Source: Pseudomonadota bacterium
GTDB lineage: Bacteria > Pseudomonadota > Gammaproteobacteria > Pseudomonadales > Azotimanducaceae
Assembly (NCBI GenBank): GCA_027622495.1
Contig: JAQBYL010000203.1
Location: forward strand, 1 to 7,183
Length of the DNA: 7,183 nucleotides
Reading direction: 5' to 3'
A program made the position numbers and the translations under genes. Position 1 is the first letter of the stretch. The number at the start of each line of letters is the position of its first letter. Below, in pieces: positions 6,324 through 7,183 of this stretch. A model generated the notes under the pieces. It did not search any database. It was not told the origin of the DNA and saw only the letters and a list, made by a program, of their open reading frames with translations.

Positions 6324-7052
6324 TTGAACGCCGTTGTCCAGTTTGATCAGGTCAGCAAACATTATGATGCGCTAGCTGCCCTTGACGGCGTGTCTTTGAG
6401 TATTGTCGCTGGCAGCACGACTGCCATCGTTGGCGAAAGCGGTTGCGGTAAAACGACGCTCTTGGAAATGATCAACGGGGTGGTGGCGCCGGACTCGGGC
6501 GCGGTCGAAGTGTTTGGTCTGCCTATACCCCAGGACGCACTTGCCTCCTTCCGCCGGCGGATCGGCTATGCGGTGCAGGGTGCTGGTCTGTTCCCGCACA
6601 TGACTAACCAGCAGAACGTTACTCTCATTGCGCGGCTTGAACAGTGGTCGGAAACTGACATCCGCACCCGTTATTTACAGCTCCTCACCGAAATGGGCTT
6701 ACCCGAAGGCGTTTCTGATCGTTACCCGCGGCAACTTTCTGGAGGTCAGCAGCAGCGTGTGGGTCTTTGTCGCGCGCTCATGCTCAAACCGGATCTGCTG
6801 CTGCTGGATGAACCATTCTCTGCTGTTGATCCGATCACAAGGGTGGGCATTTATGAACAGTTTGAAAAGGTCCGGCAGAGCGAAAGGGTGACTGCTCTGC
6901 TGGTAACACACGATATGCGCGAAGCTGTGCGCCTGGCAGATCAGCTGGTGATTATGCGCGCAGGCAAGGTTGTTCAGGCCGGCCCCACGCAGACTGTCAT
7001 CAGCACACCGGCTGAAGCCTACGTGGACTTTCTGGTGCGGGGGCAGTTATGA
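6324..7052 (+). CDS. ABC transporter ATP-binding protein, osmoprotectant/quaternary-amine type (OpuBA/ProV/YehX-like)
   Basis: This 242-residue nucleotide-binding subunit has every ABC motif: Walker A GESGCGKTT (37-45), Q-loop Gln85 in GYAVQGAGLFPHMT, signature LSGGQQQR (138-145), Walker B LLLLDEP (158-164), D-loop SAVDP (166-170) and switch His196 in LLVTHDM. The LFPHMT segment after the Q-loop, FRRRIGY, and DEPFSAVDPITR are typical of glycine betaine/choline/proline importers. It ends soon after the ATPase core, so it lacks the C-terminal CBS-domain pair that senses ionic strength in OpuA/OpuC-type ATPases; YehX-like or phospholipid-type relatives remain possible. It should power uptake of compatible solutes at the inner membrane together with a permease encoded further right. 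It starts at TTG directly after the sbcB stop, with GAGG upstream, and its TGA overlaps the next ATG by four bases. Confidence 0.92.
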   Translation: MNAVVQFDQVSKHYDALAALDGVSLSIVAGSTTAIVGESGCGKTTLLEMINGVVAPDSGAVEVFGLPIPQDALASFRRRIGYAVQGAGLFPHMTNQQNVTLIARLEQWSETDIRTRYLQLLTEMGLPEGVSDRYPRQLSGGQQQRVGLCRALMLKPDLLLLDEPFSAVDPITRVGIYEQFEKVRQSERVTALLVTHDMREAVRLADQLVIMRAGKVVQAGPTQTVISTPAEAYVDFLVRGQL

Positions 7053-7183
7053 GGTTGCTGCTGCTGATTGCAGCTCTTGTGAGCTCGTTTGCTGCGAATG
7101 GCCGGGATGGACCGATCCGCATCGCGAGCAAGAATTTTAACGAATCGTATCTGTTGGCAGAAATCGCAGCTCAACTGCTCGAA
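7049..7183 (+). CDS. Osmoprotectant ABC transporter substrate-binding protein (partial, N-terminus only)
   Basis: The ATG at 7049 overlaps the preceding stop (ATGA), the classic coupled arrangement, with a G-run (about 7038-7043) as a likely ribosome binding site. The 45 visible residues begin with a secretion signal, MRLLLLIAALVSSFAANG, with likely signal-peptidase cleavage after an Ala near residues 14-16 and no lipobox Cys. Mature sequence then reads IRIASKNFNESYLLAEIAAQLLE. The pattern 'I.IasKnF.Es.iLaEi.AqLlE' is the hallmark N-terminus of quaternary-ammonium binding proteins (OpuAC/OpuBC/YehZ-type), which capture glycine betaine, choline or similar solutes in the periplasm. In some bacteria this domain is fused to the permease; because the gene runs off the window, a binding-protein/permease fusion cannot be excluded. 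Confidence 0.85.
   Translation, partial: MRLLLLIAALVSSFAANGRDGPIRIASKNFNESYLLAEIAAQLLE

Noticed and set aside
1..7183. Searched by eye for mobile elements, CRISPR repeats, tRNA genes, toxin-antitoxin pairs and defence genes.
   Set aside because: No repeated units, transposase motifs, cloverleaf-like sequence or small two-gene modules were seen; nearly all bases are accounted for by seven ordinary genes.

Overview
The window looks like ordinary chromosomal DNA from a gammaproteobacterium. It is moderately GC-rich by eye and densely coding. Several things point that way: an SbcB-type exonuclease I, a YihG-type acyltransferase and an ExeA/GspA-type ATPase, all families best known from Gammaproteobacteria. 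The species cannot be named from the sequence. I see no insertion sequence, tRNA, rRNA, CRISPR array or phage gene.

Layout from left to right. On the minus strand, a YihG-like membrane acyltransferase (2391 to 1513) is followed with no gap (TGA immediately then ATG) by an ExeA-family AAA ATPase that starts at 1512 and runs off the left edge still open. A 47-base gap separates this pair from a divergent plus-strand lipoprotein metallopeptidase of the 'putative aminopeptidase' type (2439-3548). That gene converges on, and overlaps by 90 bases, a minus-strand DASS/SLC13-type sodium:dicarboxylate or anion symporter (3459-4841). A 69-base gap separates the symporter from the divergent plus-strand sbcB (4911-6323). 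sbcB is followed with no gap by an osmoprotectant-type ABC transporter ATPase beginning at TTG (6324-7052). That gene overlaps by 4 bases (ATGA) the start of a quaternary-amine substrate-binding protein, which runs off the right edge.

The tight junctions suggest two operons: acyltransferase-exeA on the minus strand, and sbcB-ABC ATPase-binding protein on the plus strand. Functionally the window mixes envelope biogenesis (phospholipid acylation, a peptidoglycan/secretion-linked ATPase, a lipoprotein peptidase), carboxylate uptake, DNA repair, and compatible-solute uptake. These jobs are not obviously one pathway.

I looked for an undescribed system and did not find a convincing one. The most notable points are the codon-registered antisense overlap of the peptidase and symporter 3' ends, the translational coupling of an acyltransferase to an ExeA ATPase, and a TTG-started osmolyte importer placed directly behind sbcB.
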